Assembly: GCF_018760735.1 (NCBI RefSeq)
Contig: NZ_JAHHZN010000016.1
Span: 1-64,000 of the forward strand
DNA from: Hymenobacter piscis
GTDB taxonomy: Bacteria; Bacteroidota; Bacteroidia; Cytophagales; Hymenobacteraceae
Reading direction: 5' to 3'
Length of the DNA: 64,000 nt
Within the stretch, counting starts at the first letter, position 1, and every line of letters starts with the position of its first letter. A program made the position numbers and the translations under genes. The notes below the pieces were generated by a model. That model saw nothing but the letters and a program-made list of their open reading frames with translations, had not been told where the DNA came from and searched no databases. Positions 40,781 through 49,588 of the stretch are shown one piece after another.

Positions 40781-41449
40781 CTACCGGCCCGGCAGCAGGA
40801 AGCCCACCGAGGCCTGGAATACCTGGTTGCGGGCGTTGCGCACGTCGGAGTCGCCGGTGTAGCCGTCCTTGGCGAAATCAGTAAACGAGCCGTTGTAGCG
40901 GATGCCGATCATCAGCCCGTTGTTGGCCTGGTAGCCCAGCCCGGCCGCGTAGCCGATTTCGTTACGGTTCACGTTATCGAGGTTTTCAGTATTGTTGCGC
41001 TGTACGGCTGTGGCGCCATTAACGGAAAACTTGCTGTCGTCCTTTACCTTCAGCAGGTAGCTGTACTGCGGACCGGCTTCGAAGTAGAAGCCATCGGCAT
41101 TGACTTTGAGCAGCACCGGTACGTCGATGTAGTTGTAGGTCCGGTCGCCTTCGTACTTGAGCTTGTTGCCCCCGATGTTAAACTCGCTATCGGCGTACTG
41201 GAAGCCCTTCTGCGAAAACAATACCTCGGGCTGTACCGAGAGGAAGCCGTCACCGACGAGGCCGATGTTGAGCATGGCCCCGCCGTGGAAGCCGAACTTG
41301 TTTTCGTAGCGGTCCTCGTCGGTCAGGTCGCCGGAGAGGTTGGAGAGGTTACCACCGGCTTTGAGGCCGAAACGCACGCCCTGGGCTTTGGATTCGGTAA
41401 CGGCAACGGTGGCCAGCAGGGCCGCAGCGGCCAAAAGAGACTTTTTCAT
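40781..41449 (-). CDS. PorT-like outer membrane beta-barrel protein
   Basis: A 222-residue exported protein with signal peptide MKKSLLAAAALLATVAVTESKA. It contains the same landmarks as its neighbour: VRFGLKAGGNLSNLSG, VQPEVLFSQKGFQYAD, YIDVPVLLKVNADGFYFEAG, and a terminal strand VFQASVGFLLPGR that lacks the final Phe. It is the first of three tandem paralogues and has its own terminator. The start at 41449 is the signal-peptide Met; an upstream in-frame ATG at 41515 is less likely. Confidence 0.85.
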   Translation of the reverse strand: MKKSLLAAAALLATVAVTESKAQGVRFGLKAGGNLSNLSGDLTDEDRYENKFGFHGGAMLNIGLVGDGFLSVQPEVLFSQKGFQYADSEFNIGGNKLKYEGDRTYNYIDVPVLLKVNADGFYFEAGPQYSYLLKVKDDSKFSVNGATAVQRNNTENLDNVNRNEIGYAAGLGYQANNGLMIGIRYNGSFTDFAKDGYTGDSDVRNARNQVFQASVGFLLPGR

Positions 41450-41869
41450 AGGGGTGTTGAGTGAAAGGTGGAAGGAAAAGGAACTTTTGGCTGACTGACG
41501 AAAAGCGTGCCGCAATGCCGCCGCTAACGAAACCGTAAACCAGAAAATGTATAGCTCAGACCAACTACCAAGGAAAAAAAGGGGAGAACAACAGCCGGCG
41601 GAGGCCGGTCGGGCACAGCCACCAACTAAGGGGAGGCTTAACTAACGCGGCGTACTCCTGCCCAACCACCTGCCGCCACCGCCGCGTGCGGAAGCGTTGC
41701 TGGGCCTCATAGCGCAGAATCGGGGGCCAGGGTTGCGTGCCAGAGCATCTGGCGTACCACTTTGTCCGCGAGGCAGGGGCCGGGTTTCCGGCTAAGGTAA
41801 AACAGCTTAGCGGGTTACCCGGGGTCGCCAATCCCGAAGTTTCCGGCCGGCCCGGCCGCAGGTTTTCGC

Positions 41870-41877
41870 TACTTTTG
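41870..41877 (+). promoter_or_regulatory. -7 element of the PagL-like gene
   Basis: TACTTTTG matches TAnnTTTG, 23 bases upstream of the ATG at 41901. No -33 TTTG lies at the usual distance. Confidence 0.4.
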
Positions 41878-41900
41878 GGCCGCGTGCAAGCCGTGGACTT

Positions 41901-43031
41901 ATGAGAATCTGGTACGAAATGCTCCTGCTGGGGCTCCTGCTGGGGGCGGGTACGGAGGCAGCCCGGGCCCAGCACGCCCCGGCCGGCCCGCTGGTGGTGG
42001 GCGCCTCCGGGCTGGGCAGCTTCATTCTGCCCCACACGCCGGCTGTGCGCCACCTGGCCGTTTCGCACCCTACGGGCGTGGAAGTGAACGTGCAGCGCCA
42101 GACCAACGGCTCGGCGCCCTGGCATGCCTGGTACCGCTACCCCAAAGTAGGGCTGGCCTTTACCTACTACAACTACCACAACCCTATGCTGGGCCGCTCC
42201 TACGCGGTCAGTGCCTACGTAAACAAAACCTTCTGGCGCCGGGCCCGGCAGGAAGTGAACTTCCGCCTGGGCACCGGCCTGGGCTACTTCCCGGTCCGGT
42301 TCAATCCGGCTGCCAACCCCAAGAACACCATCGTCAGCTCCCGGCTCAACGCCACCCTGCTGGCCCGCCTGGAGTACGATGTGGCCCTGACGGAGCACCT
42401 GGGGCTGCTGCTGGGTTTGGGCCTCAACCACTACTCGAACGGGGCTACCACCAAGCCCAACTTCGGCATCAACCTGCCCACCCTGCTGCTGGGCCTCAAC
42501 TACCACCCACAACGCCCCTTCGTGCCCCTGAGTACTGCGCCCGCGCCGGCGCCGGCCGACCTGGGCCGCACGTTTCTGAACCTGAGTACCTCCGTAGGGT
42601 GGAAGCAGCGCAGCGAAACCGACCCCGCCCGCTACCTGGTAAACTCCCTGACTCTGGCTGCGGGCCGCCGCATAAACCGCAAGAGCAACCTCGTAATTGG
42701 CCTCGAAGGCTTCTACGACCGTAGCCTGCTGGCCCAGCAGCGCGCCGATGAGGCGGCGGCCCGGCTCCGCGACCCGGCCTACGCCGGCGGCCCCCAACCC
42801 GACGTGAAAAAGGCTGGTGTGTACGTGGGCCACGAGCTGCTGTTCGGGCGGCTGGCCTTCGTTTCGCACCTGGGTTTCTACCTCTACAATCCCTATAAGT
42901 CCAACAAATTCTACTACGAGCGCCTGGGCCTCAAGTACCACTTCACCGACCGCCTGTTCGGCAACGTGGACCTGAAAATACACCGCGGCGCGGCCGACGT
43001 GATTGAGTGGCGCCTGGGCGTGAAGCTCTAA
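41901..43031 (+). CDS. acyloxyacyl hydrolase / PagL-like lipid A deacylase
   Basis: A 376-residue outer membrane barrel with signal peptide. The segment LGLGLNHYSNGATTKPNFGINLPT-type (around residue 176) carries the His-x-Ser-Asn-Gly signature of PagL 3-O-deacylases; an acidic residue completing the triad cannot be fixed by eye. A Pro/Ala hinge is followed by a second set of barrel strands (LYNPYKSNKFYYERLGLKYH), making the protein about twice PagL length, as is usual in Bacteroidota. It would trim lipid A acyl chains; the substrate is inferred. Confidence 0.75.
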   Translation: MRIWYEMLLLGLLLGAGTEAARAQHAPAGPLVVGASGLGSFILPHTPAVRHLAVSHPTGVEVNVQRQTNGSAPWHAWYRYPKVGLAFTYYNYHNPMLGRSYAVSAYVNKTFWRRARQEVNFRLGTGLGYFPVRFNPAANPKNTIVSSRLNATLLARLEYDVALTEHLGLLLGLGLNHYSNGATTKPNFGINLPTLLLGLNYHPQRPFVPLSTAPAPAPADLGRTFLNLSTSVGWKQRSETDPARYLVNSLTLAAGRRINRKSNLVIGLEGFYDRSLLAQQRADEAAARLRDPAYAGGPQPDVKKAGVYVGHELLFGRLAFVSHLGFYLYNPYKSNKFYYERLGLKYHFTDRLFGNVDLKIHRGAADVIEWRLGVKL

Positions 43032-43036
43032 GCCGG

Positions 43037-43074
43037 ACCCCGCCCGGCCGGGCTGTTCCTGGCCGGGTGGGGTG
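43037..43074 (+). terminator. GC-rich hairpin after the PagL-like gene
   Basis: CCCCGCCCGGCC pairs with GGCCGGGTGGGG (one G-T) eight bases after the stop codon. No T run follows. Confidence 0.45.
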
Positions 43075-43176
43075 GGGAAGGGCAGAAGGGGCGCAAGTGC
43101 TTCTACCGCAAACGATTTCAGAGTTTATTTTCAGGATTACCGGGTGATAAAGGGCACACCCGGGCAGGGGGGCGGC

Positions 43177-43184
43177 TATATTTG
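43177..43184 (+). promoter_or_regulatory. -7 element upstream of the GH43 gene
   Basis: TATATTTG matches the -7 box about 110 bases before the GH43 start. A CGCAAACGATTTC word (43107-43119) a little upstream faintly resembles half of the xylan operator at 45951-45984. Confidence 0.4.
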
Positions 43185-43296
43185 AGTTCCCCGGAACCGC
43201 TGCGTGGCCGGTGGGCCGGCCCGCTTCCGGGCGGCTACGTTGGCTGCTGGCCCTGACGGATTCCGGTGGCGTCTCACTTCCTAACCTTCCTGCCCC

Positions 43297-44412
43297 TTGT
43301 TGTTCTCCCGATTTGCTCCCGCCCTGCTGCCCGGCCTTGCGGTGGCGACCCTGCTGCTGCCTGCCTGCCAGAACCAGAACCCCCCGGAAACGGCCGAATC
43401 GGCCGCGGCACCGGTCACGGCCCCGGCCGATTCGGCCGCCCGCCGCTACCTGGCCCAGCCCCTGATCAGCAACATCTACACCGCCGACCCTTCGGCCCAC
43501 GTCTTCAACGGCAAAATCTACATCTACCCCTCGCACGACATCGAAACCGGCATGCCGGAGAATGACAACGGCGACCATTTCGCCATGCGCGACTACCACA
43601 TCCTGTCGATGGACAGCGTGGGCGGGCCGGTAACCGACCACGGCGCGGCCCTCGACGTGCAGGATATTCCCTGGGCCGGCCGCCAGCTCTGGGCCCCCGA
43701 CGCGGCCTATAAAAACGGTGCCTACTACCTGTATTTCCCGCTCAAGGACAAGCAGGACGTGTTCCGCATCGGGGTGGCTACCAGCTCTTCGCCCACCGGG
43801 CCGTTCAAGGCCCAGCCCCAGCCCATGGCCGGCAGCCTGAGCATCGACCCGGCCGTGTTCACCGACACCGACGGTACCACCTATATGTACATGGGCGGCA
43901 TCTGGGGCGGGCAGCTCCAGCGCTGGCGCAGCGGCAAGTACGACGCCAGCAACCCGAAGCTACAGGAGCCGGGCGCCCAGGAAGTGGCCCTGGGACCCAA
44001 AATGGCCCGGCTGAGCCCCGATATGCTGAGCCTGGCCGAGCCGGTAAAGGAAATCCAGATTCTGGGCCAGGACGGCCAGCCCTTCCGCGCGGGCGACAAC
44101 ACCCACCGCTTTTTCGAGGGCGGCTGGCTGCACAAGTATCAGGGCAAGTACTACTTCTCCTATTCCACCGGCGACACCCACCTGCTGGTGTACGCCACCG
44201 GCGACTCGCCCTACGGCCCGTTCACGTACCAGGGCGTCATCATGGAGCCCGTGGAAGGCTGGACCACCCACCATTCCATTGTGGAGGTAAAGGGCAAGTG
44301 GTACATCTTCTACCACGACACCCAGCTTTCGGGCAAAACGTGGCTGCGCAACGTGAAGGTAACCGAGCTGCGCCGCCGCCCCGATGGCCGCATCGAACCC
44401 ATCAAGCCCTGA
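43297..44412 (+). CDS. GH43 glycoside hydrolase lipoprotein
   Basis: A 371-residue lipoprotein starting with TTG (MLFSRFAPALLPG, lipobox LLPAC) with a five-bladed beta-propeller of GH43. The three acidic catalytic residues are in TADPSAHVF (base), GSLSIDPAVFTD (pKa modulator) and RFFEGGWLHKY (acid). Family members are beta-xylosidases or arabinofuranosidases; with xylan genes beside it, removal of arabinose or xylose from xylan oligomers is most likely. It points toward the divergent regulator's terminator and may have its own promoter. Confidence 0.9.
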   Translation: MLFSRFAPALLPGLAVATLLLPACQNQNPPETAESAAAPVTAPADSAARRYLAQPLISNIYTADPSAHVFNGKIYIYPSHDIETGMPENDNGDHFAMRDYHILSMDSVGGPVTDHGAALDVQDIPWAGRQLWAPDAAYKNGAYYLYFPLKDKQDVFRIGVATSSSPTGPFKAQPQPMAGSLSIDPAVFTDTDGTTYMYMGGIWGGQLQRWRSGKYDASNPKLQEPGAQEVALGPKMARLSPDMLSLAEPVKEIQILGQDGQPFRAGDNTHRFFEGGWLHKYQGKYYFSYSTGDTHLLVYATGDSPYGPFTYQGVIMEPVEGWTTHHSIVEVKGKWYIFYHDTQLSGKTWLRNVKVTELRRRPDGRIEPIKP

Positions 44413-44425
44413 AAAGCCGGTGGAT

Positions 44426-44543
44426 GTGAACGGCGTAGAGACGCAACATCTTGCCTCTCATCGTTGCTGACATTGTTCGTCATCGTTCGAACGTCAGCAA
44501 CGACGAGACGCAATGTTTTGCGTCTCTACACCGTTCGAATCAC
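44426..44543. repeat. family C palindromic element (GTAGAGACGCA type)
   Basis: Left arm GTGAACGGCGTAGAGACGCA and right arm in inverted copy (with CACCGTTCGAATCAC) enclose a second inverted pair, CGTTGCTGAC/GTCAGCAACG. It shares GTAGAGACGCAA with the element at 18594-18737. It lies between the GH43 and LacI genes. Confidence 0.75.
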
Positions 44544-44556
44544 CCCGGCCATCTGG

Positions 44557-44623
44557 CCAACAAAGCCGCCGCCGCGGCCGCCACGCCCAATTTGGATGGC
44601 GGCCGCGGCGGCGGCTTTGTTGG
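44557..44623. terminator. 26-bp perfect hairpin between convergent genes
   Basis: Perfect 26-bp stem, mostly GCC/GGC triplets (44557-44582 and 44598-44623), with a 15-nt loop. It ends both the GH43 transcript and the LacI-type regulator transcript that stops at 44633. Confidence 0.75.
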
Positions 44624-44632
44624 GAGGCCCGC

Positions 44633-45826
44633 TTAGATGGCGAGCTTGAAAAAGGCCGATTTACGCTTCTCGCCCTTGGCCTTGAGCGAGGACTGCCGGA
44701 TGACCAGGTCGCCGGTAATAACGAACGTGCGGGGCTTGAAGCTGTCCTGCTCGTGCACCTGCTCCAGAAACAGGCGGGCCGCCTGCTGCCCGATGCGGTA
44801 GGGGTGCAGGTTCATGGTCGTCAGGCCCGGCTCAATCATGGCGGCCATGAATTCGTCGCCAAACCCGACCACGGCCACGTCGTCGGGCACACATACGCCC
44901 CGGGCCTTGAGGGCGATAAGCAAATCGAAGGCGTTGGTGTAGTTAACGGCGAAAATGGCATCGGGGGGCTCGGGCAGGGCCAGCCAGGCATCCAGGGCCG
45001 CCACCGCCGACTCGGGCCGGAAGTGGATGTGGGTGCGCAGCTCGTCGCGCAGGGGCAGGCCGTGCTTAAGCAGGGCGCTGCGGTAGCCGGCCACCCGGTT
45101 CTGGCTGATGAGCAGGTTCTCGGGCCCGGCCAGGATGGCAATGCGCCGGGCGCCCTGTTCAATGAGGTGCTCGGTAACGGTAAAGGCCCCGTTCCAGTCG
45201 TCGAGGATGACTTTGGCCGTATCCACCTCGTTGCACACCCGGTCGAAGTGCACGACGGGAATGCCCCGGGTGGCCGAAGGTTTCACGTGGTCGAAGTTCT
45301 CGGTTTCGCGGGAGTGGCAGATCAGCAGCCCATCCACGCGGCTGGCAATGAGGGCCTGCACGTTGCTGACTTCCATTTCGTAGGATTCCTTCGACTGGCA
45401 GATCATGACCCGGTAGCCGGCCTCGCCCACCACCTGCTGAATTCCGCTGACGGCCGTAGCAAAAAACGGCCGCTCGATGTCGGGAATCACCACCCCGATG
45501 GTTTTGGTTTCGCTGCTCTTCAGGCTCTGGGCCAGCAGGTTGGGCTGGTAATCAAGCTGGCGGGCCATGTCTACAATGGCCTGGCGGGTGTTCTCATTGA
45601 TATCGGAGTGGCCGTTGAGGGCGCGCGACACCGTGGACGGGGCCACGCCCAGCTCCCGGGCCACGTCGCTGATGGTGGTCTGCCGGCGCTTTTTCTCCAC
45701 TGCCGGCGCGCCCTCGCTCAGGGTGAAATGATAGTGGCAGGCCCGGCAGTGGTAGCGCTGCCGCCCCCGGATGAAGCCGGCCCGCATCACGGCATCGGCC
45801 GAGTGACACCTGGTACATTTGGTCAT
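44633..45826 (-). CDS. LacI-family regulator with N-terminal zinc ribbon
   Basis: A 397-residue repressor. Residues 1-35 form a zinc-ribbon-like module with C4-x2-C7 and C27-x2-C30 (MTKCTRCHSADAV, RYHCRACHYHF), like that of IS1 InsA. This is followed by a standard LacI helix-turn-helix (TTISDVARELGVAPSTVSRA, about 50-70) and the periplasmic-binding-like effector domain (KTIGVVIPDIERPFFATAVS to VVGFGDEFMAAMIEPGLTTM). It diverges from the xylan operon, with a 34-bp palindrome between, so it is very probably its local repressor. The effector is probably a xylan breakdown product; this is inferred. Confidence 0.9.
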   Translation of the reverse strand: MTKCTRCHSADAVMRAGFIRGRQRYHCRACHYHFTLSEGAPAVEKKRRQTTISDVARELGVAPSTVSRALNGHSDINENTRQAIVDMARQLDYQPNLLAQSLKSSETKTIGVVIPDIERPFFATAVSGIQQVVGEAGYRVMICQSKESYEMEVSNVQALIASRVDGLLICHSRETENFDHVKPSATRGIPVVHFDRVCNEVDTAKVILDDWNGAFTVTEHLIEQGARRIAILAGPENLLISQNRVAGYRSALLKHGLPLRDELRTHIHFRPESAVAALDAWLALPEPPDAIFAVNYTNAFDLLIALKARGVCVPDDVAVVGFGDEFMAAMIEPGLTTMNLHPYRIGQQAARLFLEQVHEQDSFKPRTFVITGDLVIRQSSLKAKGEKRKSAFFKLAI

Positions 45827-46174
45827 GGGTGGAGAAATTGAATTATTTCGGAATGAATGACGGGCTGGGTGGTAACCGGCTGCTGGTCACCGGGCTTGGC
45901 TGAGCATTGAACCTACGAATTTTTTTTCGCTATCGGAAAATCGGGCTGACCTATCGGAAACGTTTTCGAAAACGTTTCCGATAGTTTTTGTGCCTGTAAG
46001 CTCTGTAAATGAGGTTTTTAAAGACGTGTTTCTGACGGAATAGGTTTTATATTCGATAGTAAGTACTCGCTAACCCCTAGCTAATCCCCAGATGAACCGT
46101 TTTGGCAAAAGCGGCCTAAATTGGGGGTGCTGAAATGAGGAATATAAATTTTCCTGCCTAGCTCAACCATTTCC
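45827..46174. promoter_or_regulatory. divergent control region of the xylan locus
   Basis: This 348-bp AT-richer gap separates the regulator from the uxuA-led operon. It holds the main operator (45951-45984) and an extra half-site CTATCGGAAAA (45930-45940). Promoter-like words such as TAGGTTTT (46042-46049) are present, but no full consensus promoter. Confidence 0.7.
45951..45984. promoter_or_regulatory. perfect 34-bp palindromic operator
   Basis: CTATCGGAAACGTTTTC and its exact reverse complement meet at a TTCGAA centre. It contains two overlapping LacI-type boxes of the GAAAACGTTTTC/GGAAACGTTTCC kind. The position between the divergent LacI regulator and the xylan operon supports operator function. 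Confidence 0.8.
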
Positions 46175-47410
46175 ATGCTGCACACCATGCGTTGGTTTGG
46201 GTCGCACGACCCGGTTCCGCTTTCTGCTCTCCGTCAGGCCGGCTGCTCCGGCGTCGTTACGGCCCTGCACCAGCTGCCGGTGGGCGTGGTGTGGCCGGTA
46301 GCGGAAATCCGGGCCCGTCAGCAGCTGGTGGAAGCCGATAACCACCGCTACGCGCCCCTGCACTGGACGGTGGTGGAAAGCCTGCCCGTGCACGAGGCCA
46401 TCAAGAAGGGCCTGCCCGCCCGCGAGGAGTACATCCGCCACTACCAGGAGTCGTTGCGCAACCTGGCCGCCTGCGGCATCCGCACCGTGTGCTACAACTT
46501 CATGCCCGTCCTCGACTGGTCGCGCACCAACCTGGCCTACGAGTTGCCCGACGGCTCGCGGGCCCTGCGCTTCGTGTGGCAGGATTTCGCCGTGTTCGAT
46601 ATCTGCATCCTGGGCCGTCCCGGCGCGGAAAACGACTACGCCGCCGACGTGGTAACGGCCGCCCACACGCAGTGGGCCACCATGTCGGAGGAGGAGGAAG
46701 CGGCCCTGACCAACACGGTGCTACTGGGCCTGCCCGGCTCCGAGGAGTCGTTTGAGCTGGAAGGCTTCCAGGCTCTGCTCCACGAGTACGCCGCCATTGA
46801 TGCCGCCGCCCTGCGCGAAAACCTCTACTACTTCCTGCGCGCCGTAGGGCCCGTGGCCGAGGAAGTGGGCGTGAACCTCTGCATTCACCCCGATGACCCG
46901 CCTTTCCCGCTGCTGGGCCTGCCCCGGGTGGTGAGCACCGAGGCCGACCTGCGCGGCCTGCTCGCCGCCTACGACTCGCCCGCCAACGGCCTCACCTTCT
47001 GCACCGGCTCCTTGGGCGTGCGCCCCGATAACGACCTGCCCGGCATGGTGGCGCGCTTCGGTGCCCGCATTCACTTTGTACACCTGCGGGCCACCAAGCG
47101 CGAGGAAAACCCGCGCAACTTCCACGAGGCCGACCACCTGACCGGCGACGTGGACATGTACGCCGTGGTGCGCGCCCTGGTGCTGGAAGAAGCCCGCCGG
47201 GCTGCCGCCGGCCACCCCGCGCCCCAGTTGCCCATGCGCCCCGACCACGGCCACCAGATGCTCGACGACCTGGAAAAACGCACCTACCCCGGCTACTCGG
47301 CCATCGGGCGGCTGCGCGGGCTGGCCGAGCTGCGGGGCCTGGAACTGGGCATCCGGGGCGGGCTGGCCGCCGCGCCAGTTCCGCTGCAAACTGCCGCCGC
47401 CGCTTACTGA
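46175..47410 (+). CDS. uxuA: mannonate dehydratase
   Basis: A 411-residue UxuA that converts D-mannonate to 2-keto-3-deoxygluconate in glucuronate breakdown. It starts MLHTMRWFGSHDPVPLSALR. Metal-site segments GVNLCIHPDDPPFPLLGLPR, TFCTGSLGVRP and RIHFVHLR are present, and the C-terminal MRPDHGHQMLDDLEKRTYPG is highly characteristic. It is the first gene of the operon after the operator and supplies the pathway for glucuronate released from xylan side chains. It is followed by GH67 after 42 bases. Confidence 0.95.
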   Translation: MLHTMRWFGSHDPVPLSALRQAGCSGVVTALHQLPVGVVWPVAEIRARQQLVEADNHRYAPLHWTVVESLPVHEAIKKGLPAREEYIRHYQESLRNLAACGIRTVCYNFMPVLDWSRTNLAYELPDGSRALRFVWQDFAVFDICILGRPGAENDYAADVVTAAHTQWATMSEEEEAALTNTVLLGLPGSEESFELEGFQALLHEYAAIDAAALRENLYYFLRAVGPVAEEVGVNLCIHPDDPPFPLLGLPRVVSTEADLRGLLAAYDSPANGLTFCTGSLGVRPDNDLPGMVARFGARIHFVHLRATKREENPRNFHEADHLTGDVDMYAVVRALVLEEARRAAAGHPAPQLPMRPDHGHQMLDDLEKRTYPGYSAIGRLRGLAELRGLELGIRGGLAAAPVPLQTAAAAY

Positions 47411-47452
47411 TTGCCTTTCCGCTCCCGCCGCCCCACCTGCCTTTCCCCACCC

Positions 47453-49558
47453 ATGTTCCTCCGGCTTCTCCTGTGCGCCTGCCTGCTGCTGACTTCCCGG
47501 GCGGAAGTACGCGCCGATGACGGGTACCGCCTGTGGCTCAAATACGACCAGCTGCCCGAAGCCGGTCTGCGCAAGGCCTGGCAGGCCCACGCCAAAGGCA
47601 TTCTACTTCCCGAACCTACTACTCCCACCCTGCAAGCGGCGGCCAGCGAGCTGCAACTCGGCCTGCAAGGCTTGCTGGGACGCCCGGTGCCGAAAGGGGC
47701 GGCGCCGGGCGGCAGGGGGAGTATCCGGCTGCGCGTGGCTTCCGCCGAGGCCGCGCTGGGCCGGGAAGGCTACCGCCTCACCATGACCGGCGGTGGCCTC
47801 GAAATTACCGGCGCTACCGACGCGGGCGTGCTCTACGGCTGCTTTGCGCTGCTGCGGCAGGTGCAGACCGGCCAGCGCCCCGAAGCCCTCAACCTCACCA
47901 GCCAGCCCCGCATTCAGCATCGCCTGCTCAACCACTGGGACAACCCCAACGGCACCGTGGAGCGCGGCTACGCGGGTTCCAGCATCTGGAAGTGGTTGGA
48001 GCTGCCCGAGCGGGTGGACCCCCGCTACCAGGACTACGCCCGCGCCAACGCCTCGGTCGGTATTAATGGGGTGGTGCTCAACAACGTGAATGCCAGTGCC
48101 CGCTACCTCACGCCGGAATACCTGCGCAAGGTGGCCGCCGTGGCCAACGTGCTGCGGCCCTACGGCCAGCGGGTGTACCTCTCGGTGCTCTGGGCCGCGC
48201 CCAAAGTCATTGGCGGGCTCAAGACCTCCGACCCGCTCGACCCGCAGGTGCAAGCCTGGTGGGCCGCGCGCACCAATGAAATCTACCAGACCATTCCCGA
48301 CTTCGGCGGCTTTCTGGTGAAGGCCAACTCCGAGGGCGAGCCCGGTCCCCAGGACTACGGCCGCACCCACGCCGACGGGGCCAACATGCTGGCCCGCGCC
48401 CTGGGCCCCCACGACGGCATTGTGATGTGGCGGGCCTTCGTGTACCAGGCCGGCAGCGGCGACCGGTTCAAGCAGGCCTACGAAGACTTCAAGCCCCTCG
48501 ACGGGCAGTTTGCGCCCAAAGTGCTGGTGCAGGTGAAGAACGGGCCGATTGACTTCCAGGCCCGGGAGCCGTTTCACCCACTGTTCGGGGCCATGCCGCG
48601 CACCCCGCTGGTGCTGGAAGTGCAGCTCACCCAGGAGTACCTGGGCTTCGCCACCCACCTTGTGTACCTGGGTCCGCTTATCAAGGAGTGCCTCGAGGCC
48701 GATACCTACGCCCAGGGCCCCGGCTCCACGGTGGCGAAAGTAGTGGACGGCACCCTGGAGAAGCACGCCATCAGCGGTATTGCGGGCGTGGCCAACATCG
48801 GTGCCGACCGCAACTGGACCGGCCACCCGGTGGGCCAGGCTAACTGGTACGCCTTCGGCCGCCTGGCCTGGGACCACACCCTCGACCCCGCCGACCTGGC
48901 CCGGGAGTGGACCCGCATGACGCTCACCCGCGAACCGGCCGCCGAGGCTGCCATTACCAGCGTGCTCAACCAGTCGCGCAGCATTTACGTGCGCTACACC
49001 ACGCCCCTGGGCCTGCACCACATCATGGGCCAGACCCTGCACTACGGTCCCGAGCCCTGGCTGGCCAGCAGCGCCCGCCCCGACTGGACGGCCGTGTACT
49101 ACCACAAGGCCGATGCCGCCGGGCTGGGCTTCGACCGCACCGCCACCGGCTCCGATGCCTTGGCCCTCTACGCCCCCGAGGCCCGCGCCCGCTGGGCCGA
49201 CCCCGCCACCTGCCCCCTGGATTACCTGCTCTGGTTTCATCACGTGAGCTGGAACCAGCCCCTGCGCACCGGCCGCACCCTCTGGCAGGAGCTCACCACC
49301 CGCTATTACTCCGGCACTGATTCGGTGCAGTGGATGCAGCAGCAGTGGGCCCGCGCCGCCCCGGCCGTGGACGCCGAAACCCACGCCGACGTAACGGCCC
49401 GCCTGCGGGTACAGCAGCGCGAGGCCCAGTGGTGGCGCGACGCCTGCATGCTCTACTTCCAGCAATTTGCCCGCCAGCCCCTGCCGCCGGGCCTACCCCC
49501 GCCCACCCGCACCCTGGCCGACATCAAGGAGCAGGTCGATATCTACCAACTGCGCTGA
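47453..49558 (+). CDS. aguA: GH67 alpha-glucuronidase
   Basis: A 701-residue exported enzyme (signal peptide MFLRLLLCACLLLTS) releasing (methyl)glucuronic acid from xylooligosaccharide ends. An N-terminal beta domain is followed by a TIM barrel with HWDNPNGTVERGYAGSSIWK, FLVKANSEGEPGPQDYGRTH (region of the catalytic acid) and LVYLGPLIKECLEADTYAQG. The C-terminal helical domain has TTPLGLHHIMGQTLHYGPEP. The ATG at 47453 gives the signal peptide. It lies between uxuA and the SDR gene, which use its product. Confidence 0.95.
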   Translation: MFLRLLLCACLLLTSRAEVRADDGYRLWLKYDQLPEAGLRKAWQAHAKGILLPEPTTPTLQAAASELQLGLQGLLGRPVPKGAAPGGRGSIRLRVASAEAALGREGYRLTMTGGGLEITGATDAGVLYGCFALLRQVQTGQRPEALNLTSQPRIQHRLLNHWDNPNGTVERGYAGSSIWKWLELPERVDPRYQDYARANASVGINGVVLNNVNASARYLTPEYLRKVAAVANVLRPYGQRVYLSVLWAAPKVIGGLKTSDPLDPQVQAWWAARTNEIYQTIPDFGGFLVKANSEGEPGPQDYGRTHADGANMLARALGPHDGIVMWRAFVYQAGSGDRFKQAYEDFKPLDGQFAPKVLVQVKNGPIDFQAREPFHPLFGAMPRTPLVLEVQLTQEYLGFATHLVYLGPLIKECLEADTYAQGPGSTVAKVVDGTLEKHAISGIAGVANIGADRNWTGHPVGQANWYAFGRLAWDHTLDPADLAREWTRMTLTREPAAEAAITSVLNQSRSIYVRYTTPLGLHHIMGQTLHYGPEPWLASSARPDWTAVYYHKADAAGLGFDRTATGSDALALYAPEARARWADPATCPLDYLLWFHHVSWNQPLRTGRTLWQELTTRYYSGTDSVQWMQQQWARAAPAVDAETHADVTARLRVQQREAQWWRDACMLYFQQFARQPLPPGLPPPTRTLADIKEQVDIYQLR

Positions 49559-49588
49559 TTCTTTCTTCCCGCCTTATTTCGCTTTTCT

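Noticed and set aside
43107..43119. Second LacI operator upstream of GH43
   Set aside because: Only a partial half-site (AAACGATTTC) without palindromic symmetry; too weak to call.
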